64,000 bases of DNA from Jilunia laotingensis (GCF_014385165.1 NZ_JACRTF010000001.1:2542001-2606000), one strand, 5' to 3'; counted from the stretch's first letter, positions 27,912-37,715 are shown. Numbers and translations: made by a program. Notes: generated by a model not told the origin, from the letters alone.

Positions 27912-28043
27912 TATCTTAATGTATTTTGCATACAAAGAAAGCATAACATTACTTTCATCATAGTATGCAGATTAAACTTGAATTATAATAATAGAAAAAT
28001 GCTCTCGAAAGGAGTGATCCGAGAGTAAACGAAAGGACAATCT

Positions 28044-28313
28044 GTGTTGGAAACGCAGATTGTTTACAATACCAAATCCGATTTAAATGTCTTTGTCATG
28101 CTGCAAAGATATGTATTATTTCCTTTGGTGGAAAATAAAATACCGATTAGTTTAAATTCTACTAAGAAACGGCTTTGGTTTTTGCTTGGTGCTTATTTAT
28201 TCTTCATCTTCGTTTGCTTGGGGCTCTGCTTTTGGAAGCATAGTGCAGTTTATGTGATTAAAAGCAAAGTGAAAGATAAGAGAAAAATGGGATTAGGGAA
28301 CCCCGAAAATTGA
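28044..28313 (+). CDS. Doubtful small ORF with one membrane segment
   Basis: Eighty-nine codons with a hydrophobic segment (LWFLLGAYLFFIFVCLGLCF) flanked by basic residues, so a single-pass membrane peptide is possible. No family is recognised. A convincing -7 box on the opposite strand lies inside it (28104-28111), which counts against it being a gene. It is followed after about 25 bases by array C. Confidence 0.25.
   Translation: MLETQIVYNTKSDLNVFVMLQRYVLFPLVENKIPISLNSTKKRLWFLLGAYLFFIFVCLGLCFWKHSAVYVIKSKVKDKRKMGLGNPEN
28104..28111 (-). promoter_or_regulatory. -7-like box upstream of the methyltransferase gene
   Basis: Minus strand TATCTTTG followed by CAGCATG, a very typical Bacteroides -7 context. 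It would give a leader of about 185 bases to the methyltransferase at 27911. No good -33 element was seen. Confidence 0.35.
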
Positions 28314-28338
28314 GGAAAACTTATTACATCAATCTACC

Positions 28339-28437
28339 TTCCGACTGAAGGCCTTCGACCTCGGTGATGAACACCTTCTTAGTCACCGATGAAGGGCACC
28401 TTCATCACCGAGGAAGGGGTCGTTGATCACCGAGGTG
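28339..28437. repeat. Array C: five 22-bp units related to array A
   Basis: Units start at 28339 (TTCCGACTGAA), 28361 (TCGGTGATGAA), 28383 (TCACCGATGAA), 28405 (TCACCGAGGAA) and 28427 (TCACCGAGGTG). The step is exactly 22 bases. The middle unit is identical to the array A core, and spacer GGGGTCGTTGA resembles GGCCCCGTTGA of array A. It lies in the non-coding stretch downstream of nrdG. Confidence 0.85.
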
Positions 28438-28683
28438 AAAAGTGGATAGCCTAGGTATTGATAATCAATTGTTTATATGTGTGATTTAGGCGTTGCGGCA
28501 CAGATGTCAGGAGTTGAAATTTGTTGACACACCTTAAGGCGAAGGGTGAGCATAAACATCATTGGCCATATGATACTTTGAACCGATGGTCGATCGGGTT
28601 AATTCGTGTGTCTTATAGGAGAGAAACTGTAGCCTAAAACTCATTCTGACGAATGACTTTTGATTTGTTGTTCTATCTTCAGC
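28438..28683. other. Non-coding stretch downstream of nrdG
   Basis: About 245 bases between array C and the nrdG stop. I saw no gene, no strong hairpin and no promoter box. Confidence 0.5.
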
Positions 28684-29160
28684 TCAAGTTGTCGACTCTT
28701 TATGTGAAAGCTTAATGATGCGTTGGTTGCTGCTTCCTCTGAATTCCAAATACGGGGAATAAAGTTCCTGTATGAAACGGCCGTCTACCAATACGTCTAT
28801 ATAAGGAAGGATAGCACTGAACCTTGGCTGTGCCTGAATTTGTTCATACGTGTAGCCGGTATAACACCAGATGTTCTGCCGGGTTTCCTCTTTAATTCGT
28901 TTTATCAGAAGTAAAAATGCTTCCGGATTAAAAAACGGATCGCCACCGGAGAAAGTTACACCGTCCAGTAACGGATTAGCGTTTATCTCACGGATAATTC
29001 CCGTGATACGTTCTTCGGTCAGTTCGTCACCGGCAAGTGGATTCCAGCTTTCGGGATTGTGGCATCCCGGACAGTGGTGGTTGCATCCGGCCAGATAGAT
29101 GGAATACCGGATGCCTTCACCGTCAACTATCGTTTCCGAATAGGTGTATAAGAGATTCAT
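28684..29160 (-). CDS. nrdG: Anaerobic ribonucleotide reductase activating enzyme
   Basis: Radical-SAM activase that places the glycyl radical on NrdD. The 158 residues are the normal length. The iron-sulfur motif CNHHCPGC (Cx3Cx2C) is at about residues 26-33 in [17 protein letters not shown], and VTFSGGDPF is the SAM-contacting GGE-like motif. Its start overlaps the nrdD stop by four bases (29157-29160), so the pair is translationally coupled and shares the cobalamin riboswitch upstream of nrdD. Confidence 0.95.
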   Translation of the reverse strand: MNLLYTYSETIVDGEGIRYSIYLAGCNHHCPGCHNPESWNPLAGDELTEERITGIIREINANPLLDGVTFSGGDPFFNPEAFLLLIKRIKEETRQNIWCYTGYTYEQIQAQPRFSAILPYIDVLVDGRFIQELYSPYLEFRGSSNQRIIKLSHKESTT

Positions 29161-31550
29161 AAGTGTTTCACTCTGTCTTTCTCTTCAGCTCTTTTGGCAG
29201 AGTTCCAAGAACTCAGGTCTCCTGTCAGATAGCCTGTTATACGCCTCATACGCAAGATATTCTCGCTTTGGCATACCGGACATTTATCGTAAATCACTCC
29301 TTTGTAACCACAATTATGGCAGGTGTCCACCGGATGGTTGATTGAACCGTATCCGATACCTTCATCGTACATCACCTTCACGATTTTAGCAATGGCCCGG
29401 ACATTCTTCTGTGCTTCACCGTCCAGTTCTACATATGTGATATGTCCGCCACGCGTAATGGCGTGGAAGGGAGCTTCCCGTTTGATCTTTTCGGCAATGC
29501 TGATCTTCTCCTTCACATCTATATGGAAGGAATTTACATAATATTCATTGTCCGTCACTCCTTCTATCTTCCCATATTTACGACGATCCATACGGGTGAA
29601 ACGTCCGCTCAATCCTTCGGCGGGAGTAGCAAGCACGGAATAATTCAAGTTGTATTTGGCTTTGTATTCATCCACAACTTTGTTGATCTCCATGACCGCT
29701 TCATAAAGAGTGTCCCAGGCTTTGTCACTATGTCCGTGCCCTTTGCCATACAGTGCCATCATTGCATTGTGCCCGCCAATGAAGCCGATGCCGAGTGTGC
29801 CGCTACGTAATACATCACCTACCTCTTCGTTCGGGTTCAGATTGCCTCCTCCTTTCCACACGTCATTGCCCATCATGAATGGGAATTGGCGTGCCAGAGC
29901 CGTGCGTTGATATTGGTAACGGGCATAGAGCTGGTCGGCTACCAGAGTAGCCATTTCATGTATTGATTCCAGAAAGATTTCTTTAGCTTTCATCTCGACA
30001 GCGTCCTTGTTGCGTCCGTCCTCAACCATGCTTTCTGCTTTGATACGCGCTTCTATCGCCAGACGAGGCATGTTGAGAGTGGTAAACGAAAGGTTCCCAC
30101 GGCCCAAAGATGATTTTTCACCGGCCACGTTCTCGTACACACGTGTGCGGCAGCCCATTGTCGCCAGTTCATATTGATAGCGTTTCGGGTCATTTGCATC
30201 CCATTTGTCATTTTGATTGAATGGAGTGTCCAGAAACATGAAGTTGGGGAACAATGCCTTGGCCGTAGTGTGGCAAGCTTTCAGGAAGAGGTCGAAATTG
30301 GGGGTGGTAAAAGTCATTCGTCCTTCTTCTGCCGCTTCGAAATCGGTCATTGCTTTTTGATAATCTTCTTCGGAGTAAGATACTCCCTCTTTTATTTTGA
30401 ATATCTGGATAGGGAATACCGGCACCTCTCCACGAGTGCCTAACCCCTCTATAGTCGCTTTCAGCAGTTCTTCGATGACCATGCGACCTTCAGCGGAAGT
30501 GTCTGTACCATAGTTGATAGAACTGAATACTACCTGATTGCCTCCACGCGAATGCATCGTATTCAGGTTGTGGATGAAGCCTTCCATAGCTTGATGGGTG
30601 TCCTTGCGGGTTTGCAGGTATGCTTTTTCAATCACCCGGGCTAGATGCTCCTTGTCAATATTGATTTGTAAGGCTGTCAGTGCCATGCGAAAGGTTTCGC
30701 GTTCCAGCTCGTTGGTTTTGATGGATGGCAGGTGTTCTTCAATCAAAGCACGGATAGCTTTTTCTTCCACGCTGGTGTTGGTATCCATTACCACATAAAA
30801 ACTGATGAATGAGGCCAAGTGTTTACGGAAAGATTTGCTGACACCTTTGGCCATGAAGAAGTCAAAGGCAGGAATTGCTTGACCACCGTGCTGCTCATTC
30901 TGGTTGGTCTGGAAAATGATGGTAGCGAGTGTGGCATAACTTTGAATGCTTTGAGGCGTACGGATACTGCCGTTCTTGGTGCGGAAACCGCGCTCAAAAA
31001 GGTCATCCATGTCATATTGGATGCAAGTGGTTGTCTTTGTCGGATAATAATCCAAGTCATGGATGTGGATATCGCCCAATTGATGTGCCTCCGCGAATCG
31101 CTTTGGCAGCAGGTATTTGTAGGTGTAGTCTTTTGTGACTTCGGAGGCGAAAGTCATCATTTGTCCGGCCGGTGTATGGCTACTCATATTGGCATTGCTC
31201 AGATTTATATCGTTTTTATCGATAGCCACGATGCCGTCCATTACCTGTTTCATTTGGGTCTTCTTGTCCCGCTCCGTATTGCGCCATTCACGGTAGATGA
31301 TGTATTTCTTGGCAACCTCCGGACGCACCTTCATTAATTCCTTTTCTACCAAGTCCTGAATCTCTTCCACTGTGATTGTCGGATTGCTAAACCGGCTGAT
31401 GACATTCATGGTAATGTCAGCTACGAGTTGTTGCTCGTCTGTGATGCCTGTGGCACTGAACGCTTTGCTAATTGCGTTTTTAATTTTACTAATAGAGAAA
31501 TCTTCTCTTTTACCATCGCGTTTGATGATACAAATTTCAGCGTAGTTCAT
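29157..31550 (-). CDS. nrdD: Anaerobic (class III) ribonucleoside-triphosphate reductase
   Basis: Makes deoxyribonucleotides from NTPs without oxygen, using a glycyl radical. The 797 residues comprise an N-terminal ATP-cone (about 1-95; [19 protein letters not shown]), the ten-stranded barrel with CQxD-like and NxN segments ([19 protein letters not shown]), and a C-terminal zinc site [17 protein letters not shown]. The radical loop [10 protein letters not shown] follows, with the radical on Gly773. All key elements are present. A cobalamin riboswitch precedes it, which is notable because this enzyme does not itself use B12. Confidence 0.96.
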   Translation of the reverse strand: MNYAEICIIKRDGKREDFSISKIKNAISKAFSATGITDEQQLVADITMNVISRFSNPTITVEEIQDLVEKELMKVRPEVAKKYIIYREWRNTERDKKTQMKQVMDGIVAIDKNDINLSNANMSSHTPAGQMMTFASEVTKDYTYKYLLPKRFAEAHQLGDIHIHDLDYYPTKTTTCIQYDMDDLFERGFRTKNGSIRTPQSIQSYATLATIIFQTNQNEQHGGQAIPAFDFFMAKGVSKSFRKHLASFISFYVVMDTNTSVEEKAIRALIEEHLPSIKTNELERETFRMALTALQINIDKEHLARVIEKAYLQTRKDTHQAMEGFIHNLNTMHSRGGNQVVFSSINYGTDTSAEGRMVIEELLKATIEGLGTRGEVPVFPIQIFKIKEGVSYSEEDYQKAMTDFEAAEEGRMTFTTPNFDLFLKACHTTAKALFPNFMFLDTPFNQNDKWDANDPKRYQYELATMGCRTRVYENVAGEKSSLGRGNLSFTTLNMPRLAIEARIKAESMVEDGRNKDAVEMKAKEIFLESIHEMATLVADQLYARYQYQRTALARQFPFMMGNDVWKGGGNLNPNEEVGDVLRSGTLGIGFIGGHNAMMALYGKGHGHSDKAWDTLYEAVMEINKVVDEYKAKYNLNYSVLATPAEGLSGRFTRMDRRKYGKIEGVTDNEYYVNSFHIDVKEKISIAEKIKREAPFHAITRGGHITYVELDGEAQKNVRAIAKIVKVMYDEGIGYGSINHPVDTCHNCGYKGVIYDKCPVCQSENILRMRRITGYLTGDLSSWNSAKRAEEKDRVKHL

Positions 31551-31595
31551 AACTTTAACTCCCGAAAGCTTTTAAAAGTTGATAAAATGATTAAT

Positions 31596-31756
31596 TCCGG
31601 TAGGTCTTCTGACTTATCTCTCCCTCGCATCGCCTTCCCACGCTGTGCGCGCAGTGACATAGTGTGCGGATTCATAGAGAATTACAGCAGCGGGTACTGT
31701 CGCCGATTTGCACAGCGTTCCCTCATGACTAAACCTCTTTTTAGCTCCGAAACAGT
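31596..31756 (-). promoter_or_regulatory. Cobalamin (B12) riboswitch upstream of nrdDG
   Basis: Read on the minus strand, the conserved blocks come in the right order: AGGGAACGCTGTGCAAATC, ACCCGCTGCTGTAA, GTCACTG, GGGAAGG, and the B12-box AAGTCAGAAGACCTACC. These match the adenosylcobalamin aptamer consensus (GGGAA, CCCGCnnCTGT, GCCACTG, GGGAAGG, AGnCAGnAGACCTGCC). The box ends 46 bases before the nrdD start, consistent with control of translation or termination. Binding of B12 normally turns the downstream gene off. Confidence 0.93.
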
Positions 31757-31758
31757 GA

Positions 31759-31766
31759 CAAAGATA
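31759..31766 (-). promoter_or_regulatory. -7 box of the nrdDG transcript
   Basis: Minus strand TATCTTTG, matching TAnnTTTG, immediately upstream of the riboswitch. Transcription would start a few bases before the aptamer, as expected for a riboswitch leader. Confidence 0.55.
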
Positions 31767-31779
31767 ATGCTTCTATAAA

Positions 31780-32010
31780 TAGGTTGGTTGACTTTTAACA
31801 ATAAAATTCGGGAAACTTTTCTTTGTGACTGATACAGAAAGTTTTCCATTTCGGGAAACTTTTTTATTGATATGCGAGTGAAAGGTTTCTTTGATAATGT
31901 AAAAAACATGGGGTGGAATGCTTATCGCATTGTATCATGTCCGCATCTGACTATCTATCGTTAAAATGTTAAGATAGAGTAACGGATTAGTATTTATGCA
32001 TATAAATTAA
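31780..32010. other. Divergent intergenic region
   Basis: AT-rich spacer between the nrdDG promoter and the thioredoxin-like gene. It contains GGGAAACTTTT twice (31810 and 31853) and an imperfect inverted partner GAAAGTTTTCC at 31837, which may bind a regulator. No gene was seen. Confidence 0.4.
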
Positions 32011-32018
32011 TATATTTG
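32011..32018 (+). promoter_or_regulatory. -7-like box for the thioredoxin-like gene
   Basis: TATATTTG, matching TAnnTTTG, 116 bases before the start codon at 32134. No clear -33 element was seen. Confidence 0.35.
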
Positions 32019-32133
32019 AAAAACCATTCGGATAAGATCGGGAGAATTGATAGAGGGAGGAGAAATTGAATAACCGAAGGTGTACTATGAGTACGAATTG
32101 CAGAATGTAATTGAATAAAAAGTTTATAGAAGA

Positions 32134-32658
32134 ATGAGGATCGTATATTTACTTTTAATTCTGTCATGTATGATGACGGAGCGTTTGTATGCACAAATAA
32201 CTTGCATCGGAGATGAGGATCTTGTATCCAAAGTTCAAAATTCAGATAAGCGTTACAAATTTATTTATGTGTTTTGTAACTATTGTCAGGCTTCTCAGGT
32301 ACGCTATCCGGAGGTGGTCAAGCTTATACATGATAATAAAGACATGGACAGCTTCTTTATCTGTGCGCAGGATAGTTCTGAAATTGCGGAATATGTGGAT
32401 ACTTGTAAGGTCGCTTCTACTATGTACGTGATTAATCAAAACAGGAAGAGAAAAATGGTGAGTTTCTACAATCCGATAAAGGCTACTTGTAAGTTTCTCA
32501 AAAAGCAATTAGGTGTGGACACGGATAAAATGGGTGCTTCTGATTTTTGTGTTCTTGATAAGGATAATAAAGTGATAGCACAAACAAATTGGGCTATGAA
32601 TGATGAAGATTATTTTAAATTGTTGAAAGAGAGTCTGAATATCAGGAGTGCCGACTGA
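32134..32658 (+). CDS. Exported thioredoxin-fold protein with CNYC
   Basis: A 174-residue protein with signal peptide (MRIVYLLLILSCMMTERLYAQ) and a thioredoxin-like layout: strand KFIYVFCNYCQAS with a CxxC pair (Cys-Asn-Tyr-Cys), a helix, then STMYVINQNRKR and DFCVLDKDNKVIAQ. It is therefore probably a periplasmic thiol/disulfide protein, but the usual cis-Pro is not obvious and the redox partner is unknown. It stands alone between nrdD (divergent) and the hemolysin III gene (convergent). Confidence 0.7.
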   Translation: MRIVYLLLILSCMMTERLYAQITCIGDEDLVSKVQNSDKRYKFIYVFCNYCQASQVRYPEVVKLIHDNKDMDSFFICAQDSSEIAEYVDTCKVASTMYVINQNRKRKMVSFYNPIKATCKFLKKQLGVDTDKMGASDFCVLDKDNKVIAQTNWAMNDEDYFKLLKESLNIRSAD

Positions 32659-32728
32659 TCGTTTGAGGTAATCTGTTTGATTCCTTTTTTTGCAGCACGA
32701 CGAATGGTTTGCTTGTGTTTATAACGTA

Positions 32729-33382
32729 TTATTTCAATATCATCCAGATCGCTATGATATGTCCGATGCTTCCTCCCAGGCAAAAAAGATGGAATACGGA
32801 GTGCATATAGGGCTTACGCAATGAATAGAACACCGCACCTAAAATGTAAGAGGCACCTCCACCGAGTAACCACCAGAAAGCAGGTGTGGCTCCCATGTCT
32901 GAGAGGCAGTGCATCAGTGGTTTGAGTGCTACCAAGATTGCCGCTCCCATTCCTACATAGCATATGGTTTCGAGATTGCTATGTTCTTTCAGGCTGGTGA
33001 AGCTAAGTATAAATCCTATGATGGCTGATAACCAAACGAAGGCAAATATTCCCCAACCCCAGCCGCCTGCATTTCGCATGACTAAAAGTGTAAAAGGAGT
33101 ATAGGTGCCCGCAATGTGCAGGTAAATGGCTCCATGGTCGAACTTGCGTAATAGTTCTTTGAGTGATCCGGGAGGCGCGGAATGATACCAGGTCGAACTG
33201 ACATACGATGACAGCATACCTGTGAGGTAGATCGCAATGCAGGCAACAGCCCAGTGAGGGTCGTTGCTTGCTGCTGCTTTTATTAATAGAAAGTATCCTG
33301 CTGTTAGGCCCAGCAGGATACCCGTTCCATGACTGATTGCGTTGGCGAGTTCCTCCCCGTTAGTGTATCGATGATTTTTCAA
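32729..33382 (-). CDS. Hemolysin III / PAQR-family membrane protein
   Basis: Seven-helix membrane protein of the hemolysin III (YqfA/TrhA) family, 217 residues. Family signatures are present: NGEELANAISHGTGILLG near the N terminus, SSYVSSTWYHSAPP, LRKFDHGAIYLHIAGTYTPF, and the C-terminal HSVFHLFCLGGSIGHIIAI. The conserved Ser/His/Asp metal-site residues typical of PAQR proteins are visible (S..YH, D-H, H..H). Bacterial members are linked to membrane energetics and lipid homeostasis; the hemolysin name is historical. It has no operon partner. Confidence 0.9.
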   Translation of the reverse strand: MKNHRYTNGEELANAISHGTGILLGLTAGYFLLIKAAASNDPHWAVACIAIYLTGMLSSYVSSTWYHSAPPGSLKELLRKFDHGAIYLHIAGTYTPFTLLVMRNAGGWGWGIFAFVWLSAIIGFILSFTSLKEHSNLETICYVGMGAAILVALKPLMHCLSDMGATPAFWWLLGGGASYILGAVFYSLRKPYMHSVFHLFCLGGSIGHIIAIWMILK

Positions 33383-33446
33383 TGTCGTGACTTTTAGCTT
33401 CGGGCTGTAAAAGTACTCTATATTTTTGAAACACTCGGCTCGAAGT

Positions 33447-33470
33447 CTGTTTAAATTTCTATTTAAACAG
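33447..33470 (-). terminator. Short hairpin after the DUF3857 gene
   Basis: CTGTTTAAAT (33447-33456) and ATTTAAACAG (33461-33470) form a perfect 10-base stem with a 4-base loop. It lies four bases after the stop of the gene at 33474. No T-run follows on the minus strand, so termination is only probable. Confidence 0.5.
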
Positions 33471-33473
33471 GTT

Positions 33474-35348
33474 TTACTCTTTCTTTAAAATAATCTTTCC
33501 ATTATACTGGGCAGCTACCAGTTTGCGGAAATCGAGAAAATCCTTGTACATTGCTTTGGGGTATACTCCTTTATACATCAGTAATTGATGTATGACTTTT
33601 ATTTCCTTGTCTTCCACTTTTAAAGAGGAGGTGAATTTGCCGAAGCGGTTTTTTAACGTACACGTTTTAGGCATTGATTCAATAACATATCCGTCCGGAA
33701 GTTGCAAGGTGATACTGTCTGTGTCGAGATAACCGTATTCTATATGGATATCCTGTTTCCGTTCTTTCATTTCCGGTGTGCTGAATCCTTTGCGGAACAC
33801 GTTGATGGGAATAAACAAACGGTTTCCGGTTTTATTGCCATATTGTTCGCTGCTGATAGAATATGAAATGTCTATCTGGGGCATTGCCTCTTTCTTCTCG
33901 ACTATCTTTATATTACCGATATTCGCTTGTCCTAAAGTGATTCCTGAATGTAGACGGTCTTTTTGGCGTGAAGGCTCGAGGTGGGTGATGGGAGCCGTAC
34001 TTTCATATTGAAACAAGCGGGAGGATTCTTTGGCTGCAATGTTGACACTTCCAGTGGGAGAAAGTACCACTTGTGCCGTAATGCTTTGTGTATTCAGTGA
34101 ATCGGGGTACGAAGGCAATCGGCAAAGCTTACCGCCTTCGGGAGTGATCAGCAGAGCATCGTGGTCAGCGATGCTACTGTGTACATAACCGAAAGGCAGT
34201 TCGGGATTGGTGCATTCCAACCAAAGTGTGTCTTTGGCTAAAGGAACTTGCAGGATGACATGATTCATTTGATTGGCACTGGCATAATCGGCTATTAACC
34301 GTTCGTTGTCGGTACTGATCACCGTGTAAACGGAAGGAATGCCCAGTTCTTGGAGCATGGCACGTGTATAATTGGACAACCCTTTGCAATCACCGAAGCC
34401 GGCACGACAAACATCGGTGGCTGCGATAGGCTGAAGTCCTCCGATACCCAGTTGGATGCTGACATAACGTGTGGTGGCTGCCAAATGGTCGTAAACAGCT
34501 TTCACCTTCTCACGGGGAGTGGTGCAATGCGCTGTCATTTCGTGCAATTTGGCTTTGGTCGCCTCGTCCAATTGATCACGACCGGCAAGTAGTCCGTATT
34601 GCCAATCGCCATAATCTTTCCATGTACTCATATTACCACGGCTACCGTCAAAAATGAAATTTCCCGGGGCGAAGTATATGCGGGGAATGAGATCGGAAAG
34701 TGAAGCACCGAATGGTTCGTATTCAATAGCGGAAATCGGGCCGAGGCTCACTTCCATGAGTACGTTTCCTTCTGGGGTTTTCTTTTCTGCCACTTCTGCC
34801 TGGGTATTTATTTTATGATACCGGCATGGCAGTTCCGCGGGTGTTTGTATCCTGTAGGTCGCTTTAATCACTCCCTGATTGTACCGTGTCTGAGGTACGA
34901 ATGTAGGAAATCCGATAATACCATCCTTGTATTTCACTTCCCACTCATATTTTATTATGATGGGATAACGCGGAAGGTTGCATTCATAATAATAGGTGTA
35001 GTCATCACTGGTAAGACCAGAAGAATATTCAGTCATTTGCAAGTCTGATTTCTTGATCTTTTTTATCACTTTGCCGGTAAAGTCAAGTATTTCCCCTGAA
35101 AATTTACGTAGAGAGGTGAATTTGTCGCACATGCAAATGAAATTCGCGGCATCACGTCCCTTGTCATTCAGAATGGTAATGGTGTGACTCTCCTTGCATA
35201 TTCCGCTGGTTGCCGATTCACAGATGATTTCGGTAGTGGCATCTTGTACAATGGAATAGGCATCACTCACTATTGTGAATTGTGCCTGTAACAAGAGCGT
35301 GGTAAGGAAAGTGAGCAGTATGCTGCTATATAATCTTCTTGTAATCAT
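33474..35348 (-). CDS. Exported DUF3857 / transglutaminase-like protein
   Basis: Secreted or periplasmic protein of 624 residues with a signal peptide (ITRRLYSSILLTFLTTLLLQAQ). It has an N-terminal DUF3857 domain (about 40-240) and a transglutaminase-like domain (about 270-400). The catalytic Cys is present in GFGDCKGLSNYTRAML. A His follows in NQMNHVILQVPL, and the third position reads LWLECTNP, with Glu where classic transglutaminases have Asp; this is common in Bacteroidota members. The tail ends in YNGKIILKKE. It lies 17 bases after the related gene at 35366. Function unknown; protein crosslinking or peptidase activity is possible. Confidence 0.82.
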   Translation of the reverse strand: MITRRLYSSILLTFLTTLLLQAQFTIVSDAYSIVQDATTEIICESATSGICKESHTITILNDKGRDAANFICMCDKFTSLRKFSGEILDFTGKVIKKIKKSDLQMTEYSSGLTSDDYTYYYECNLPRYPIIIKYEWEVKYKDGIIGFPTFVPQTRYNQGVIKATYRIQTPAELPCRYHKINTQAEVAEKKTPEGNVLMEVSLGPISAIEYEPFGASLSDLIPRIYFAPGNFIFDGSRGNMSTWKDYGDWQYGLLAGRDQLDEATKAKLHEMTAHCTTPREKVKAVYDHLAATTRYVSIQLGIGGLQPIAATDVCRAGFGDCKGLSNYTRAMLQELGIPSVYTVISTDNERLIADYASANQMNHVILQVPLAKDTLWLECTNPELPFGYVHSSIADHDALLITPEGGKLCRLPSYPDSLNTQSITAQVVLSPTGSVNIAAKESSRLFQYESTAPITHLEPSRQKDRLHSGITLGQANIGNIKIVEKKEAMPQIDISYSISSEQYGNKTGNRLFIPINVFRKGFSTPEMKERKQDIHIEYGYLDTDSITLQLPDGYVIESMPKTCTLKNRFGKFTSSLKVEDKEIKVIHQLLMYKGVYPKAMYKDFLDFRKLVAAQYNGKIILKKE

Positions 35349-35365
35349 TTTATGACTATTTATTA

Positions 35366-37363
35366 TTATAATTTTTTAAGCACGATAGTCTCGTTGTTCT
35401 TGTTTGCTACCATCTCCCAAAAGCTCTGCAATCCGGGATATTCTGTAGACAGATAAAGGAGCTTGTTAAAGTTGAACATATAGTTAATGGTCAGTTTGTT
35501 AGCTTGCATAGCCAAATTGTAGCGACATGTTCCTTGACCGTCTTCAGTTTTTATTTGTAATGGGGTTGGCATTTCCTCTACGGTGTAACCGTCGGGTATG
35601 GTCAGATTGACTGATAGGATCACCTGGTCGGGATATGGAAATTCCACCGGTAATTTCCGTTCAGATTGCGTGAAAGGATTCTTTTCTACATGTAGGAAAA
35701 CCATTGGATTCAGATAAATAAAATCATCATTGACGGTGGCTTGCTTTTCGAATTTTACGATCTCCTTTGCGTTTGGTGAAAATTCGTTTATTCCATCCGT
35801 TTGCAATCCGGTGACTTCAATCTCTTCATTGCTGGCAAGCTGATTCACAAATTCGGTACTATCCTTTGCACTTCGGAAACTGTGGCGGAAGCGTGAAGCA
35901 TACTGGCCTCGATAATTGGTAGTACGCGTACCGCATATTTTCCCGTCCGGTTGGATAATGGCACTAACCATGGAACGTAATTGGTTTTTTCCTATTTGGC
36001 TAAGATCTACCCATTTGGCTCCTATTCCCGGCATAATCAGACGTGCCCGGTTTACCATTAAGGCAGGTGGTAGTACATTGATATAACCATCTCTGACCGA
36101 ACCGTCCAGATAGACAAATGTACTGTCCGTATTTGCTATGGCTACAATGAATGTATTTAGCTTCTGGAGGGATGGATGTGCATAAGGAATCAGTCCTCTG
36201 TTGCGTCGGCTCATTACTACCGGAAAAGATTCGATCCCTGCATCACGGAGCATGCTCATGAAAATGAAATTGATCTCTGCATTGCTTGCTGTACCGTCTT
36301 TTACTATTTTTTTAGCTCGGCTGCCTTCAAGCGAATAAGTTTCATCCCATTTGACCCTTTGTTTGAGGAAGGTGAAGATCGAAGCAATCTTATCCTCCGT
36401 ACTTGCCATCTGATCTAATTTCAAGGATGCCATCTCTTCATGATAAGGATTGCGCATTTTTAAACGGCCTCCGAAATCCTGATTGTCTAATAATAGTTTG
36501 TCTATATTTTCCCAAGTCTGTGTGAAGGATTTATAAAGTGCCCCCGGAAAATCTAATCCTCCTAATTCGAAGTTAACTTGAGTACTGTAATCGTCGACAC
36601 ACCAGATGTAATTATCATTGCGTACTGCCGGAAGTTGCCTTCCTTTAAAACAAAGGTGTCTTCCTGAACATTGCAGGGGGTGTCCATTGATGTGAAAATT
36701 GAAAAGCTTACCTTCATCTTTTGTTTCGAGGGGTTCCGTACCCCGCATGTCAATGTTGAATTTGAAGTATTCTGGAATTGTAATATTATATTCTGTATAT
36801 AAGGTAGGGATGTCTTGTTGTGCATACCAGTCATTTAATGTATAATAGAAGTCGGATAATATCTTATACTTATATTCTATTACGGTACCCACTTTTACGT
36901 TGGGGATAGAGAATTTTACCTGCATGTATGTATCATTGATTCGTTCCATGAAGATAAAGTCCTTTTTCATTTTTGTGCGTTCTGTCTTTCCACCTTCAAG
37001 ATTATAGGAAGAAGCCTCGATCTGGGATACGATTTCTTTGGATTTATAATTGTCTTTACTGTTGTAATAAGGGATGGTGACGTTTGCGTAGGAAGTTCCG
37101 TCAGCTTTGAGTATTTTGATTTTTACTTCATAAGCATATTCTAAGCGGAAATCTTCTGTTACGAAATCATACGATACATCTGTTTTCTTACAAAGCACCA
37201 CTGCGGTAGCCGTAGTATCGGGTGCATACGTTGTCATTGAAAGTTCCTCAGCCGAGGGCTTTCCATATTTCAAGCTGGGTTCCACTACGTTTACCTCTTG
37301 CCCGAAAATCCCGTTTATAACGAAACAGGAAAATAATGTAAGGAAAATGTGTCTCATGTTCAT
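35366..37363 (-). CDS. DUF3857 protein with degenerate transglutaminase-like domain
   Basis: Paralogue of the downstream gene, 665 residues, with signal peptide (MRHIFLTLFSCFVINGIFGQ). It has DUF3857 in the N-terminal half and a transglutaminase-like fold after about residue 320. The segment aligned to the catalytic GFGDCKG of its neighbour reads GTASNAEINF, so the catalytic Cys is replaced (Asn361), and the domain is probably non-enzymatic. Many Bacteroidota members have a similar NxAEIN motif, so this is a subfamily trait, not a fresh mutation. It starts four bases after the stop of the gutted third copy at 37368, and the three genes form one transcription unit. Confidence 0.82.
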   Translation of the reverse strand: MNMRHIFLTLFSCFVINGIFGQEVNVVEPSLKYGKPSAEELSMTTYAPDTTATAVVLCKKTDVSYDFVTEDFRLEYAYEVKIKILKADGTSYANVTIPYYNSKDNYKSKEIVSQIEASSYNLEGGKTERTKMKKDFIFMERINDTYMQVKFSIPNVKVGTVIEYKYKILSDFYYTLNDWYAQQDIPTLYTEYNITIPEYFKFNIDMRGTEPLETKDEGKLFNFHINGHPLQCSGRHLCFKGRQLPAVRNDNYIWCVDDYSTQVNFELGGLDFPGALYKSFTQTWENIDKLLLDNQDFGGRLKMRNPYHEEMASLKLDQMASTEDKIASIFTFLKQRVKWDETYSLEGSRAKKIVKDGTASNAEINFIFMSMLRDAGIESFPVVMSRRNRGLIPYAHPSLQKLNTFIVAIANTDSTFVYLDGSVRDGYINVLPPALMVNRARLIMPGIGAKWVDLSQIGKNQLRSMVSAIIQPDGKICGTRTTNYRGQYASRFRHSFRSAKDSTEFVNQLASNEEIEVTGLQTDGINEFSPNAKEIVKFEKQATVNDDFIYLNPMVFLHVEKNPFTQSERKLPVEFPYPDQVILSVNLTIPDGYTVEEMPTPLQIKTEDGQGTCRYNLAMQANKLTINYMFNFNKLLYLSTEYPGLQSFWEMVANKNNETIVLKKL

Positions 37364-37367
37364 CTCT

Positions 37368-37715
37368 TTATAATTTTCTTAATACGATTAGTTCATTGTT
37401 CTTTTTGACAGCTGTTGTCCAGATAGCTTGTAAATCAGCATATTTTTTACTATTTCTATTTGGTTTTAATATTTTGATTTTTACGCGATGTTGTGTCGTG
37501 AGTGAAAATTCATTGGCGTCATATCGGTAAGAAGTTGGGCCGATATCATATAATACTATGGCACTAGCTGTAGTGTCGGCTGGGTAAGTGGTTATTTCTA
37601 ATTCTTCATTGGAAGGTTTGCCGAATTTTAAACTCGGTTTTACTATCTGCTGACCGGAAATCTGAAAGCTGATACAAAAGAATAGAAATAGAATGATTGT
37701 GAATCTGTGATTCAT
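37368..37715 (-). pseudogene. Internally deleted DUF3857 paralogue (head joined to tail)
   Basis: A 115-codon open frame with an intact signal peptide (FTIILFLFFCISFQISGQ). Its first ~90 residues follow the start of the 35366 protein (KPSLKFGKPSNEELEITTYP against EPSLKYGKPSAEELSMTTYA). Its last ~24 residues follow that protein's very end (YADLQAIW and NNELIVLRKL against YPGLQSFW and NNETIVLKKL). About 550 internal residues are missing and the frame is preserved. The product would be a secreted stub without any domain core. I call it a pseudogene, although a short exported peptide could still be made. Confidence 0.85.

Noticed and set aside
31682..31909. Minus-strand 75-codon frame upstream of nrdD
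   Set aside because: It lies over the cobalamin riboswitch and its promoter, which explain the conserved sequence.
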